Assembly: GCA_964563925.1 (NCBI GenBank)
Contig: CAZLZD010000008.1
Location: 1-64,000 of the forward strand
Direction of reading: 5' to 3'
Length of the DNA stretch: 64,000 bases
Source: JAUILA01 sp964563925
Lineage (GTDB): Bacteria > Bacteroidota > Bacteroidia > Cytophagales > Cyclobacteriaceae
The notes below the pieces were generated by a model that was given only the letters and a program-made list of their open reading frames with translations, had not been told where the DNA came from and did no database searches. A program made the position numbers and the translations under genes. This document shows positions 33,110-42,699 of this stretch, in pieces; the stretch's first letter is position 1; each line of letters starts with the position of its first letter.

Positions 33110-34423
33110 ATGAAAACCCTGCCAATCCTGCCCGTATTAATACTGTGTATACCTCTTCTGGCTTACGGCCAGGCCGACTGTGACAAAGTAAATATGCCGG
33201 AAGATCCGGTCGCGAAAAAAAATACGGAAAACCACCTGGCCCGTTTTTCCGACCTGATCGGGGAAGAAAAATATGCTGCTGCGGTCCCCCACCACCAGTG
33301 GCTCATGGCCAACCAGCCGCAGTTGAATAAAATAATCTATGTCAACGGCGCCAAAATGTTTAATGCCCTTATCGAGTCTGCAGCAGATGATTCACAAAAA
33401 ATGATTTATGTGGATTCCCTCATGCTCACCTACGACATGCGCATCCAACATTGTAACAATGAGGCAGAAGTATCCGCACGTAAGGCCTATGATTCATACC
33501 GCCATACTATTCGCAATACCGACCGGCTGGAGACCAACCTGGAGTTGTTTGACCGGGCTTTCGAACTCGGCGGACAGGACATTCCCACCTACATGATTCT
33601 CCCCTACATGAATGTGGTCCGGTATAACTATTCCATCAAAAAAAACCTCTCCGAGGAGCAGCTGACGGAACGATATAATCACGTAACCTCTATTCTCCAG
33701 AACCGGGAAGGCCAGGAAGGTATTGACAGAATCTTGGTCGCAGTAGAAAACATGTACATCGATGAGGTGCTTGGTGAGATTCCTGACTGCGCCACCATCA
33801 AGGACAAACTGGGACCCCGGTTTGAAAAAGACCCGTCCAACGAAAAGGTGGTGCGGCTGTTGTTTTCCCTGCTCACCCGTGCCAAATGCACCAGTGACCC
33901 GCTTTGGCTGGAGACTGGCGAGGCTTTTGTTAAACTCGACCCCAGGTACAGTACCTACATGACGCTGGCGTCTGTGGCACTGTCTAACGGGGATGTCGGG
34001 CGCGCACAGTCGCTGATGAACAGTGGTCTTCAGTATGCCGAAAGCCCCGAGGACAAATCAGCAGCCTACCTGCGCCTGGGTGCTATCGAGACAGAAAAGG
34101 GTAATTACAGTGACGCGCGTGCCTTTTACCGGAAAGCGCTCGGGGCCGATCCCGGAAACAAGGACGCCTACAATGCCATAGGCAATTTGTATATGCGGAG
34201 CTTCGACCGCTGCAAGGAGGAAAAGAACAAGGTGAATGACCGTCTTATCTACCTGGCTGCGTATGATAAATTCGTTGCCGGGGGAAACATGGAAATGGCG
34301 CAGCAGGCCAAAGAACAGTTTCCTTCCAAGGTAGAGGTATTCGAACAAAACATGGATGTCGGCACTGAAAAGAATACGGGCTGCTGGGTCAACGAAACCG
34401 TGGTCCTCCGCACGCGGGACTGA
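33110..34423 (+). CDS. Secreted TPR-repeat protein
   Basis: The ATG at 33110 starts a signal peptide (MKTLPILPVLILCIPLLAYGQ); an upstream in-frame ATG would bury it. The 437-residue protein is helical throughout. Clear tetratricopeptide repeats lie at about 290-380 ('AYLRLGAIETEKGNYSDARAFYRKALGADPG' region, then 'AYNAIGNLYM'). Cys residues in the N-terminal and middle parts may pair. TPR proteins are interaction scaffolds, and no enzymatic domain is visible. It converges tail to tail with the M16 peptidase gene. Confidence 0.82.
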   Translation: MKTLPILPVLILCIPLLAYGQADCDKVNMPEDPVAKKNTENHLARFSDLIGEEKYAAAVPHHQWLMANQPQLNKIIYVNGAKMFNALIESAADDSQKMIYVDSLMLTYDMRIQHCNNEAEVSARKAYDSYRHTIRNTDRLETNLELFDRAFELGGQDIPTYMILPYMNVVRYNYSIKKNLSEEQLTERYNHVTSILQNREGQEGIDRILVAVENMYIDEVLGEIPDCATIKDKLGPRFEKDPSNEKVVRLLFSLLTRAKCTSDPLWLETGEAFVKLDPRYSTYMTLASVALSNGDVGRAQSLMNSGLQYAESPEDKSAAYLRLGAIETEKGNYSDARAFYRKALGADPGNKDAYNAIGNLYMRSFDRCKEEKNKVNDRLIYLAAYDKFVAGGNMEMAQQAKEQFPSKVEVFEQNMDVGTEKNTGCWVNETVVLRTRD

Positions 34424-34433
34424 CACCTGGTAA

Positions 34434-37295
34434 TTACTGCACTTCCTGTCCGGCCGGTATCGCTTCCAGGTCCCGGATCAGGACCGGTGCCCCGTAGCCC
34501 AGTTCACTCAGTTTTTCCATTTGGGTTTCCGCATCACCAACTACCACGTAGATCATGCGATCAGGATCTGCATATTTGCGCGCCAGTTCGATAATCTCCT
34601 CACGGGTAATCTCTTTTACCGTATTCTCCCGTTCCTGGATATAATCCGGTGACCAGCCATAGGCACTTAATTTCTCCAGCATATCCAGCTTGGCCCCCGG
34701 TGTTTCAAAGGAACGCGCATTGCTCTTCATGAAATAGCTACGGGTATTCTCCAGGTCCTCATCGGTAAACGTTTCGGGGTACTGCTCCAGGATCTCTTTA
34801 ATCAGGGCCGCAGATTCGTAGGTAACATTTGTACGCACCCCGCTGCGGATACTGAAGGGTCCGGGGAATTCACCCCCGTTAAAATCAGAACCAATACCAT
34901 AGGTATATCCTTTTCCTTCCCGGAGTTCCTGCATGAGCCGGGCAGCGAACCCGCCTCCCCCGAGCTTATAATTCATCAGGGTGGCCGGCCAGTAATCCGG
35001 ATCCGTTTCTGGCATTGCCAGGTACCCAAAGTAAAGGACCGACTGTTTTGCGCCCGGAACGTCGTAGAAATAGACGGTTGAGCTTTCCGGCTGATAGGGC
35101 TCCACGGACGGGGGAAAGTCTATTTCTCCCTGTTCCCAGGCGCCGGCCAGTTTCTGTATGGGCTGGAGGACAGCCTCCCGGCCAAGAGAGCCTACCACAT
35201 GCATGGCGGTTATATTGGGAAGGATCGCCTTTTGATAGTAGGCCTGCAGGTCCTCGAGGGTTATTGACTCCACGCTTTCCCGGGTGCCGCCGGGGTCATT
35301 TGACAGAATATGGTCACCATATACTACCTTTCTGAAAGCGTTGTCTGCCAGCGAATTCGGATTGCCCATCGCCTGCTCAATGGCACTGAGTGCATCCTGA
35401 CGGGCCAGGACAAATTCGGTCGAATCCCACCTCGGCTCAAGCAGGATTTCCCTGACCAGTGCCATCGTTTCTGCGTAATTCCTGGAAAGGGTTGTGCCGG
35501 AAACGGTGATCCCGGTTGTGCCGGAATACACATTTATTCTTGCCCCCAGTGCATCGATCGCCTGTTCGAGTTCCAGCGCCGTCTTATTCCTCGTTCCCTT
35601 GGTCATCATTTCGGCCACCAGGCTTGCGACACCCGTTTTATCCGGGTCCTCAAGCATCAGACCCCCTTTGAGTTTCATGGTAAACTCAACCAGGGGAAGT
35701 TCATCGGTTTCAATGCCAAAAACCTTCATTCCGTTATCCAGCGTGGTTTGCCAGACTTCCGGCACCTTCATGGCCAGGTCTTTTCCGTACGGAGGCTCCT
35801 CCGACCTGTCAAATGAAGAGGGAGTCCGTACATACTCCTGTTCGCCTGCCAGCTCAAAAGATTCACCTTCTCCTTCCGTCACAAAGGCCTCCTCGATTAC
35901 CGATGCCTCCGTGGCTTCATGTATAGCCAGCTGCGGTGAGCCTTTCGGTACAAAACTGGTACTGATATACGGCTTATCCTTGATATATTTTTCATACACA
36001 CGCTGCACATCGCCGCTTGTAACCTCCAGGGTCTTTTGAATGTCCTTGTTAATATACCCGGGGTCATCGGCGAAGATATTGTACTGGGCAAGCTGAAAGG
36101 CTTTCCCCAGAACGCTGGAAAGTCCTGAATAATAACGGGTTTCGATCCCGGCTTTGATTCGCTCAAGGTCGGCTTCCGCAAAACCTTCCTGCTCGAATTT
36201 ATCGAATGCACGCTGTACGGATTGATAGACCGTATCCAGGTCGGTGCCGGGGAATGCCCGGACGGACAAACGTATTTCACCGGCAATCTCTGCTGTGAAC
36301 GGGAACATGGAGACATTGGAAGTCACCTGGTCCTGCTCAACAAGGACTTTATAAAAAGGCGAATTCTTCCCATCGGTCAGTAACCGGGCGAGTATATCCA
36401 ACGCGTAGGCATCCGGGTGATATAGTTCCACACCAGGCCAGACCATCTGAAGCGCCGGCAGGCGCGCGAAGTTGTCTTCGTAATACAGGTGTTTGGTATT
36501 ATCCAGGCTGACCGGCTCAGGTTGCACCGCCGCAACTTCTTCTCCCCGCGGAATTTCATCAAAGTATTTATGTACCCATTCCCTGGCCTGGTCCAGGTCA
36601 AAATCCCCGGCGATTACCAGCGTAGCGTTGTTAGGACCGTAATACTTGCCGTGAAACTCCTTAACATCTTCCAGGGTCGAATTCTGAAGGTCTTCCAGCG
36701 TACCAATAACTTCCCAGCTGTACGGGTGCCCTTCGGGATACAAATTGGTGGTCACCACGTAATTACTGTGACCGTAAGGCCGGTTATCATACGACTGCCT
36801 CTTTTCATTCTTCACCACCTGCTTTTCCTTGGTAAGCACATCTTCTGTCACGGTATTGATAAAATAACCCACCTTGTCAGCTTCCGCCCAGATCATTTTC
36901 TCCAGCGCATCGCGCGGAACGGTCTGAAAGTAATTCGTACGATCCCGGCTGGTCGAACCATTCGCTCCCGACCCGCCGATCCGGCTGCTCATCTTGTCAA
37001 GGCCGCCTTTCCCAAGATTCTCCGACTCAAGAAAAAACAGGTGCTCAAACAGATGGGCAAACCCTGTTTTGCCGGGCTGTTCCCGGGCCGAGCCCACGTG
37101 AAAGGTCAGGGCTACGGCCACCACCGGATCTGAGTCATCCTGGTGAAATACGACTTCCAGTCCATTATCCAGGGTCATCTTCTCAAAATCAATCGAGAGA
37201 GCCGCATTTTGTTCTTCGGACTCCTCCGCAGGGGAAGAACATGACCATGCCAGCAGCGACAGCATAATGATGATATAGTGGGCAGATTTGTTCAT
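34434..37295 (-). CDS. M16 family zinc metallopeptidase (two-lobed), lipoprotein
   Basis: The start at 37295 gives a lipoprotein leader (MNKSAHYIII..., 'AWSCSS'); the longer frame adds 59 implausible residues. In 953 residues there are two M16 halves. The N-terminal half has the inverted zinc motif HLFEH in 'GFAHLFEHLFFLES' and the distal Glu in 'VLTKEKQVVKNEKRQ'. The C-terminal half lacks HxxEH but keeps the substrate-side 'LREGKGYTYGIGS'. This is the pitrilysin-like arrangement of periplasmic peptide-degrading enzymes in Bacteroidota. Confidence 0.93.
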   Translation of the reverse strand: MNKSAHYIIIMLSLLAWSCSSPAEESEEQNAALSIDFEKMTLDNGLEVVFHQDDSDPVVAVALTFHVGSAREQPGKTGFAHLFEHLFFLESENLGKGGLDKMSSRIGGSGANGSTSRDRTNYFQTVPRDALEKMIWAEADKVGYFINTVTEDVLTKEKQVVKNEKRQSYDNRPYGHSNYVVTTNLYPEGHPYSWEVIGTLEDLQNSTLEDVKEFHGKYYGPNNATLVIAGDFDLDQAREWVHKYFDEIPRGEEVAAVQPEPVSLDNTKHLYYEDNFARLPALQMVWPGVELYHPDAYALDILARLLTDGKNSPFYKVLVEQDQVTSNVSMFPFTAEIAGEIRLSVRAFPGTDLDTVYQSVQRAFDKFEQEGFAEADLERIKAGIETRYYSGLSSVLGKAFQLAQYNIFADDPGYINKDIQKTLEVTSGDVQRVYEKYIKDKPYISTSFVPKGSPQLAIHEATEASVIEEAFVTEGEGESFELAGEQEYVRTPSSFDRSEEPPYGKDLAMKVPEVWQTTLDNGMKVFGIETDELPLVEFTMKLKGGLMLEDPDKTGVASLVAEMMTKGTRNKTALELEQAIDALGARINVYSGTTGITVSGTTLSRNYAETMALVREILLEPRWDSTEFVLARQDALSAIEQAMGNPNSLADNAFRKVVYGDHILSNDPGGTRESVESITLEDLQAYYQKAILPNITAMHVVGSLGREAVLQPIQKLAGAWEQGEIDFPPSVEPYQPESSTVYFYDVPGAKQSVLYFGYLAMPETDPDYWPATLMNYKLGGGGFAARLMQELREGKGYTYGIGSDFNGGEFPGPFSIRSGVRTNVTYESAALIKEILEQYPETFTDEDLENTRSYFMKSNARSFETPGAKLDMLEKLSAYGWSPDYIQERENTVKEITREEIIELARKYADPDRMIYVVVGDAETQMEKLSELGYGAPVLIRDLEAIPAGQEVQ

Positions 37296-37528
37296 AATCA
37301 TAAATTTAGCCGAATGTAATCGATTCGTCATTATCTTTTCATCAACACCTGATGAACGGCACGGAGACAGTGCCTGCGGCGGAATAAAAATGAACCCGGG
37401 AAATACCCGGATCAGGGTAGAGATGTGTAGAAAAAAAGTTGCTACTTTATGGGACAAAAGACTGCTGCTCATTTGGTTAAGCAGATTGAAATATGTAATA
37501 TCTTCAGGAGAACCTATTGCCCGAAATT

Positions 37529-38452
37529 ATGAATGTACGACTTATCTTATCCGCCTTATTTCTCGTGTTGTTTGCCCTTCCCGGGAATGCCCAGTTACTG
37601 AATAAACTGAAAAAAGCAGCCCAGGACGGGGTTGAAAAGGCTGTGGAGCGCCGGGTCAGCCAGGAAATTGAAAACGCAGCCGCCCGCCAGACTGACAGGT
37701 ACCTCAACGAAGTATTCGGGCCGCCCTCCCAGGCAAACGGATCAGGTGCCGACTACAGTAAAATACTTTCCGGGATGAGCGCCGATGTAGACACCGAAGA
37801 TTCCTATTCGTTTACCGGGTACACCGATATGCTTATCACAGGGACCAACGAAAAGGGAAAGGAGATCGACCCCACTAAATTCCGGGCTTTTCTCAATCCT
37901 GAAAATGAGTATTGGGGGATGGAAATGGAGAATAATGAAAAGGACCTTGAGAATGCTATCATGCTTTTTGACCAACCCAATCAGGCTACCATTATGCTGA
38001 TGACCGATAAGAAGGGGGAAAAATCACGGATCGCCTACCGGCTTGACTGGGACCAGATGATGGAGGAAGGTATGGACGAACAAATGAATTCGGCCGACTC
38101 CACCTTTAACCTGACCCGGACCGGGAATACCAAAACCCTCCTGGGCTATCTGTGTGATGAGTATGTTTCCGAAGGATCCGGGTACACCTCTACCCTGTGG
38201 ATCAGCCAGGAACCCATCGAAGGGTATGCCTCCTACTGGTCCGGAAATAATTTCCTCTTCACCAAAAGGATGGCACAAAAATATCCAGCACAATTTGATC
38301 AGCTGCCCGAGGGCAATGTATTGGAAATCAACTACCTGTCAAAGGACAGTAAGGAGGCCACCCATATGACAGTCACCGAGATCAATACAGACCGCCAGGT
38401 GACCTATACCCTGGAGGATTATACAGATATCATGCAGCAGGAAAAAGAGTAA
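37529..38452 (+). CDS. DUF4412-like secreted protein
   Basis: The ATG at 37529 begins a signal peptide (MNVRLILSALFLVLFALPGNAQ). A charged helix follows (about 23-70), then a beta-rich domain with 'YTDMLITGTNEKG', 'MLMTDKKGEKSR', 'TKTLLGYLCDEYV' and 'TLWISQEP'. That order is typical of DUF4412, a periplasmic or outer-membrane-associated family of unknown role. It lies 41 bp upstream of ligD on the same strand, but a functional link is not evident. Confidence 0.72.
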   Translation: MNVRLILSALFLVLFALPGNAQLLNKLKKAAQDGVEKAVERRVSQEIENAAARQTDRYLNEVFGPPSQANGSGADYSKILSGMSADVDTEDSYSFTGYTDMLITGTNEKGKEIDPTKFRAFLNPENEYWGMEMENNEKDLENAIMLFDQPNQATIMLMTDKKGEKSRIAYRLDWDQMMEEGMDEQMNSADSTFNLTRTGNTKTLLGYLCDEYVSEGSGYTSTLWISQEPIEGYASYWSGNNFLFTKRMAQKYPAQFDQLPEGNVLEINYLSKDSKEATHMTVTEINTDRQVTYTLEDYTDIMQQEKE

Positions 38453-38493
38453 CCGGACTTTCCTCATCCTGACAAAATTGTGTAGCTTTCTGT

Positions 38494-40791
38494 ATGGCGG
38501 GTACAAAGCATACCGTTAAAGCAGGAAGCCGCATTCTCCAGGTATCCAACCTGGAGAAGTCACTCTACCCCGGGGTCAGCAAGGCTGAAGTAATACATTA
38601 TTACCTGTCCGTGGCCCCGTGGATGATGCGTTACATTAAATACCGTCCCTTGTCGCTGATACGGTATCCTGACGGCATTGAGGGAGAAGTATTTTACCAG
38701 AAGGACCTGCCGCGATGGCGTCCCGACTGGCTTACCATTCACCGCGCCGGCAAGGAACGCACGAAGAACTATGTGACCGTCACCGAAGAAGCCGCCCTGG
38801 TATGGCTTGCCAACCTGGCCTGCCTGGAATTACACCAGATGCATTACCGGTCAGAATCCCCCGGCAGGCCCGATTACCTCGTATTTGATCTCGACCCGCC
38901 GGAACGGTTTCCATTTGACGAACTGAAATCACTTACTATACTTCTGAAAGAGTACCTGGAGCAGTTTGGCTACCGGGCTTACCTTAAAACTTCCGGGAAC
39001 AAAGGCCTCCATATATTCCTCCCTGTAATCCCGGCACACACCTCCGACCAATGCTTTGAAGCCGCCAAAAAACTCGCAGAAGGTTTTGTTAAGGCTCATC
39101 CGCAAACCACACTCGCGTTGCGCAAGGAATCACGTAAAGGCAGGGTGCTGATCGATATTTACCGGAACCGTGAGAGCCAGACTATCGTATGCCCGCTCAG
39201 TTTACGGGGGATTGAGAATGCACCGGTCTCAATGCCCATATTCTGGGAATCACTTGAAGAGCTGGATCATTCCGGGCAGTTTACCCTGCAGGATGTTCCC
39301 GCAATGCTGGAAGAGACTGGAGACCCATGGGAAGGCATGGAGGCCTTTGCGGTTGCTCTCCATACTCAAAACCCGGAAAAAATCACCGCAGACAATCCGC
39401 CCGGTGATAAGCACAAGACACCGGAACAATTGCTCCAATATGCCGGTAAACGTGATTTCTCCAGGACCCGGGAACCCCGGCCCAACGCAGGTTCGGCCGG
39501 AAGTAATGCGTTTGTGGTTCATCGTCATGATGCCAGTCATCTCCATTATGACCTCAGGCTCGAAGAGGACGGCGTACTCAGAAGCTGGGCGGTCCCCAAG
39601 GGACTGCCTTCAAGACCGGGAGAAAAAAGGCTGGCCGTTGAAACCGAAGACCATCCGTTTGAATACCTCAGTTTTGAAGGGGAAATTCCTAAAGGGGAAT
39701 ACGGGGGCGGACAAATGCTCATCGCAGCGACCGGACGCTACACGGTGACCAAAAAAAAGAAAGAAGGGTTTTATTTTCGGTTAGACAGTCCGGAAATTTC
39801 GGGAGAATACCGCATTCACCGGACCCGTGATAAGGAATGGCTGCTGGAACGGGTTGATAAACCGGTGCCTGACTGGACCGGCGGGTTTATCAAGCCGATG
39901 CTGGCAGGAACCTCGGACCAGATCCCTGGAGGAAAAAAATACCGTTATGAATTGAAATGGGATGGTATCCGGGCCATCCTCGCCCTGGACGAAGGTAGTA
40001 TACGTTTATATAGCCGCAACGGTGTGGATATGACAGTCCAGTTCCCGGAACTGTGTGATCCCGCTCTTTTCCGTGGAAAATGTGGTGTTTTTGATGGCGA
40101 GATCGTATGCCTGGACCCTGACGGACGGCCCGATTTTAAAAAGGTCATGAAACGTTTCCAGTCAACGGGTACTGCAGCCATCGCGCAGCTGTCCCGTTCA
40201 GCACCTGCATACCTCTATCTTTTTGATGTGTTGTATGCCGACGGAATCCCGCTGGTAAGGCAGTCCCAGGCCCGTCGGCGAATCATCCTGGAATCAAGCC
40301 TGAAAAACAAGACAGGTTATGTACGCATCAGCGAAATGCTGGCAGATGGAAAGGAACTGTTCGAGGCGACCAGGGCAATAGGTCTTGAAGGGATCATGTG
40401 CAAAGATCTCAGTGCCGTGTATTCGCCGGGAAAACGTACCGACGCCTGGATTAAAGTAAAGGTACGCAAGGAGGCCAGCGTGGAGATTGTGGGCTATACC
40501 AAGGGAAAAGGGAGCCTTGATGAAACCCTGGGTGCGGTGCATATCGTTGAACATACTAACGGGCAATCCATTTACCGGGGTAAGGTAGGCACGGGATTTA
40601 CAGAACGGAAAAGACAACAATTATTCGAAATGCTGGAACAAAACAGGGGTTCAGGACAAAGACCCGGTTTCATCCCGGCCGACAGGGAAAGCCAGTGGCT
40701 TGCGAATCCGGTGCCGGTAATTGTACAGTATGCCTCGGTAAACAAAGGTGGAGTTTTTCGCGAACCTGTCTTTGTAAGAATTGTTAAATAA
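38494..40791 (+). CDS. ligD: Multifunctional NHEJ DNA ligase D (POL-PE-LIG order)
   Basis: The 765-residue protein has all three LigD modules. The N-terminal primase/polymerase domain (about 1-290) has catalytic Asp132 and Asp134 in 'VFDLDPP'. The 3'-phosphoesterase domain (about 325-455) has 'HRHDASHLHYDLRLE' and 'GEYGGGQM'. The ATP-dependent ligase (about 465-765) has Lys488 in 'ELKWDGIRA', 'YSRNGVDMT', 'FDGEIV' and 'EGIMCKD'. It repairs double-strand breaks with Ku by filling, trimming and sealing ends. The module order matches mycobacterial rather than Pseudomonas LigD. Ku follows 69 bp later. Confidence 0.96.
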   Translation: MAGTKHTVKAGSRILQVSNLEKSLYPGVSKAEVIHYYLSVAPWMMRYIKYRPLSLIRYPDGIEGEVFYQKDLPRWRPDWLTIHRAGKERTKNYVTVTEEAALVWLANLACLELHQMHYRSESPGRPDYLVFDLDPPERFPFDELKSLTILLKEYLEQFGYRAYLKTSGNKGLHIFLPVIPAHTSDQCFEAAKKLAEGFVKAHPQTTLALRKESRKGRVLIDIYRNRESQTIVCPLSLRGIENAPVSMPIFWESLEELDHSGQFTLQDVPAMLEETGDPWEGMEAFAVALHTQNPEKITADNPPGDKHKTPEQLLQYAGKRDFSRTREPRPNAGSAGSNAFVVHRHDASHLHYDLRLEEDGVLRSWAVPKGLPSRPGEKRLAVETEDHPFEYLSFEGEIPKGEYGGGQMLIAATGRYTVTKKKKEGFYFRLDSPEISGEYRIHRTRDKEWLLERVDKPVPDWTGGFIKPMLAGTSDQIPGGKKYRYELKWDGIRAILALDEGSIRLYSRNGVDMTVQFPELCDPALFRGKCGVFDGEIVCLDPDGRPDFKKVMKRFQSTGTAAIAQLSRSAPAYLYLFDVLYADGIPLVRQSQARRRIILESSLKNKTGYVRISEMLADGKELFEATRAIGLEGIMCKDLSAVYSPGKRTDAWIKVKVRKEASVEIVGYTKGKGSLDETLGAVHIVEHTNGQSIYRGKVGTGFTERKRQQLFEMLEQNRGSGQRPGFIPADRESQWLANPVPVIVQYASVNKGGVFREPVFVRIVK

Positions 40792-40860
40792 ATGCATTAC
40801 AGATCATTAAATAATTTTACTTAAATTGTTACTTGAGTTTAATTTTTTAAAAAACGCATT

Positions 40861-41697
40861 ATGAGAGCCATTTGGAAAGGACATATCCGGTTTTCCCTGG
40901 TCACCATACCGATCCGGATTTACAGTGCCGTGAATTCAGAAAAGAAGATCAGTTTCAATCAGCTTACCAAAGAAGGCCATCACCCGGTGGGGTATGAAAA
41001 AAAGGATAAGGTGACCGGTGAGCCCCTGGACAAGGATGACATAATTAAAGGGTATCAGTACGAGCCAGGCCAGTATGTGATCATCGAGGATGAGGATATT
41101 GAAAAGATCAAGGTAAAGAGCACCAAGGTAATTGACATCAGTGCCTTCGTGGATAAGGAGGAAGTCCACCCTACCCTTTTTGAACAGCCTTACTTCATCG
41201 GTCCCGACGGGGATGTGGCTGCGAAAACATACGGACTACTGATGAAGACGCTGGAGAAGAGCGGTAAGATCGGGGTGGGCAAAGTGGTGTTGCGTGACCG
41301 GGAGAATATTGTTCTGCTTACCCCTCATGAGGAAGGAATGCTCCTGTATAAGCTCAGGAACCCGGAGGAAATCCGGAAAATAAAGGATGTTCCCAAGCTG
41401 GATGAAGTCGGTGACGTGGATGACGAACAATTGAAAATGGCACAGACCCTGGTGGATCAGATGTCAAAGTCTTTCGAAGAAGTGGACACAACCGATTCGT
41501 ATTATGAGGCCCTCCGGGAGATGATCGATGCGAAAATTGAAGGCAAGGAAGTGGTGACTTCCGATGCGGAAGAGCCTGAGGTGGTGGATATTATGACCGC
41601 GCTCAAGAAAAGTATCGACCAGTCAAAATCATCCAAAAAACCCATGGCCAGGGCAGGAAAGAAGAAAGAGGCATCCAAAAAGAAAAAAACCGGTTAA
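40861..41697 (+). CDS. ku: Ku protein, bacterial NHEJ DNA-end-binding factor
   Basis: The 278-residue Ku core starts 'RAIWKGHIRFSLVTIPIRIYSAV' and has the beta-barrel signatures 'GYQYEPGQYVIIEDEDIEKI' and 'FEQPYFIGPDGD', then the helical arm ('MAQTLVDQMSKSFEEVDTTDSYYEALREMIDAK'). It ends in a Lys-rich tail (about 250-278) of the kind that contacts DNA and LigD. It forms homodimeric rings on broken DNA ends and recruits LigD, whose gene is just upstream. The 69-bp gap is AT-rich and may hold an internal promoter. Confidence 0.96.
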   Translation: MRAIWKGHIRFSLVTIPIRIYSAVNSEKKISFNQLTKEGHHPVGYEKKDKVTGEPLDKDDIIKGYQYEPGQYVIIEDEDIEKIKVKSTKVIDISAFVDKEEVHPTLFEQPYFIGPDGDVAAKTYGLLMKTLEKSGKIGVGKVVLRDRENIVLLTPHEEGMLLYKLRNPEEIRKIKDVPKLDEVGDVDDEQLKMAQTLVDQMSKSFEEVDTTDSYYEALREMIDAKIEGKEVVTSDAEEPEVVDIMTALKKSIDQSKSSKKPMARAGKKKEASKKKKTG

Positions 41698-41709
41698 TCA
41701 TTCCGAAGT

Positions 41710-42336
41710 ATGGGTCGCGTCATTCCATTTCCCAATCAGTCAGGTCCGCAACACGGGTACAAGAAAGCCCGCAGACGCAGGCGCGTAAACCTGGAAGACT
41801 ATGGCCAGCTAAACTTGTTTGATCAGCCCCGCGAAGCCCGGGTCATTTCTCTGTCGGAAGAAGAAAATCCGTTTGAAAGCGCATTGATCCTGGAGGAAGA
41901 AGGTGATTTTGAGAATGCCCGAAAATACTATCAAAAGGCGATCAGGCGTAATATGCATATCACAGACGCACATTGTAACCTTGGCATCCTGGACAGCCAG
42001 GAAAAGCGCTATGCCGAGGCAATCAATCATTTTACCCTGGCCCTGCGCCACAACCCCAGGCACCTCGAAGCCCATTACAACCTCGGCTACCTGTACAGCG
42101 ATATACAGAACCTTCCCCTGGCCCGGGTACATTATGAATTAGCCTTACAAATTGACTCGTCCTTCCCGAGTATTTATTATAACCTGGCCCTTGTACATAT
42201 TGAACAGGAAGAATTCGAGCTGGCCGAACAGCGGCTTATGGAATACCGATCACTGACCGAAGGATATGACCATAAGCAGGCGGGAGAATTACTGGATCAG
42301 GTCAGACAACACTTAAAAAGACAAAGCAATGAATAA
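41710..42336 (+). CDS. TPR protein in the NHEJ cluster
   Basis: The 208-residue protein has an Arg/Lys-rich N terminus ('KKARRRRRVNLED'), then about four tetratricopeptide repeats from 57 to 190 ('ALILEEEGDFENARKYYQKAIR', 'CNLGILDSQEKRYAEAINHF', 'YNLGYLYSDIQNLPLARVHYE'). There is no signal peptide, so it is cytosolic. It starts 12 bp after ku and overlaps the next small gene by 8 bp. The basic N terminus could touch nucleic acid. A role as an NHEJ accessory protein is suggested only by position. Confidence 0.8.
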   Translation: MGRVIPFPNQSGPQHGYKKARRRRRVNLEDYGQLNLFDQPREARVISLSEEENPFESALILEEEGDFENARKYYQKAIRRNMHITDAHCNLGILDSQEKRYAEAINHFTLALRHNPRHLEAHYNLGYLYSDIQNLPLARVHYELALQIDSSFPSIYYNLALVHIEQEEFELAEQRLMEYRSLTEGYDHKQAGELLDQVRQHLKRQSNE

Positions 42337-42604
42337 GCCCAAAACCTGGAACGACCTGATATTGAATGCGCATTTCCAATCACTCAACCCGACCTGGAAG
42401 GAAAAAGAAAGCGTGGTGACACTGCTTTCCGATATTTCAGCCAGCCTCAAAAATGAAAACGGGATATCCCCGCAAGAACGGCAATCTTTGCTCAGGAGAA
42501 TCGAACAGGTAATCGGTAGTCCGGCGACACCCGGTATGCCCCACCCCATGAAGAGTGCCGGAAAGTCCCGGACTGAGGAAAAAGGCCGTAAGACCGGCAC
42601 ATGA
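42329..42604 (+). CDS. Small hypothetical protein at the end of the NHEJ cluster
   Basis: This 91-residue frame overlaps the TPR gene by 8 bp (ATGAATAA), which suggests translational coupling. The first 65 residues are predicted helical ('WNDLILNAHFQSLNPTWKEKESVVTLLSDI'); the tail is Pro/Gly/Lys-rich. No family was recognised. A terminator-like structure begins 12 bp after its stop. Confidence 0.55.
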   Translation: MNKPKTWNDLILNAHFQSLNPTWKEKESVVTLLSDISASLKNENGISPQERQSLLRRIEQVIGSPATPGMPHPMKSAGKSRTEEKGRKTGT

Positions 42605-42616
42605 CCCGGCCCCGGT

Positions 42617-42663
42617 AAAGCTGATAAGCCATTCATGGAAGCATTCTTCCGGGACAGCTTTTT
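42617..42663 (+). terminator. Terminator-like two-level hairpin ending the ligD-ku cluster
   Basis: AAAGCTG (from 42617) pairs with CAGCTTT (42655-42661) over seven pairs. It encloses an inner GGAAG/CTTCC hairpin, and the outer stem runs directly into a T-rich TTTTTCC. It fits a terminator for the upstream plus-strand genes, though the outer loop is long. Confidence 0.5.
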
Positions 42664-42699
42664 CCTTTGTATATTATGTGATCAACCAACCTGAATCAC

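Noticed and set aside
36489..37133. 214-codon open frame antisense to the M16 peptidase gene
   Set aside because: Shadow frame with no recognisable domain.
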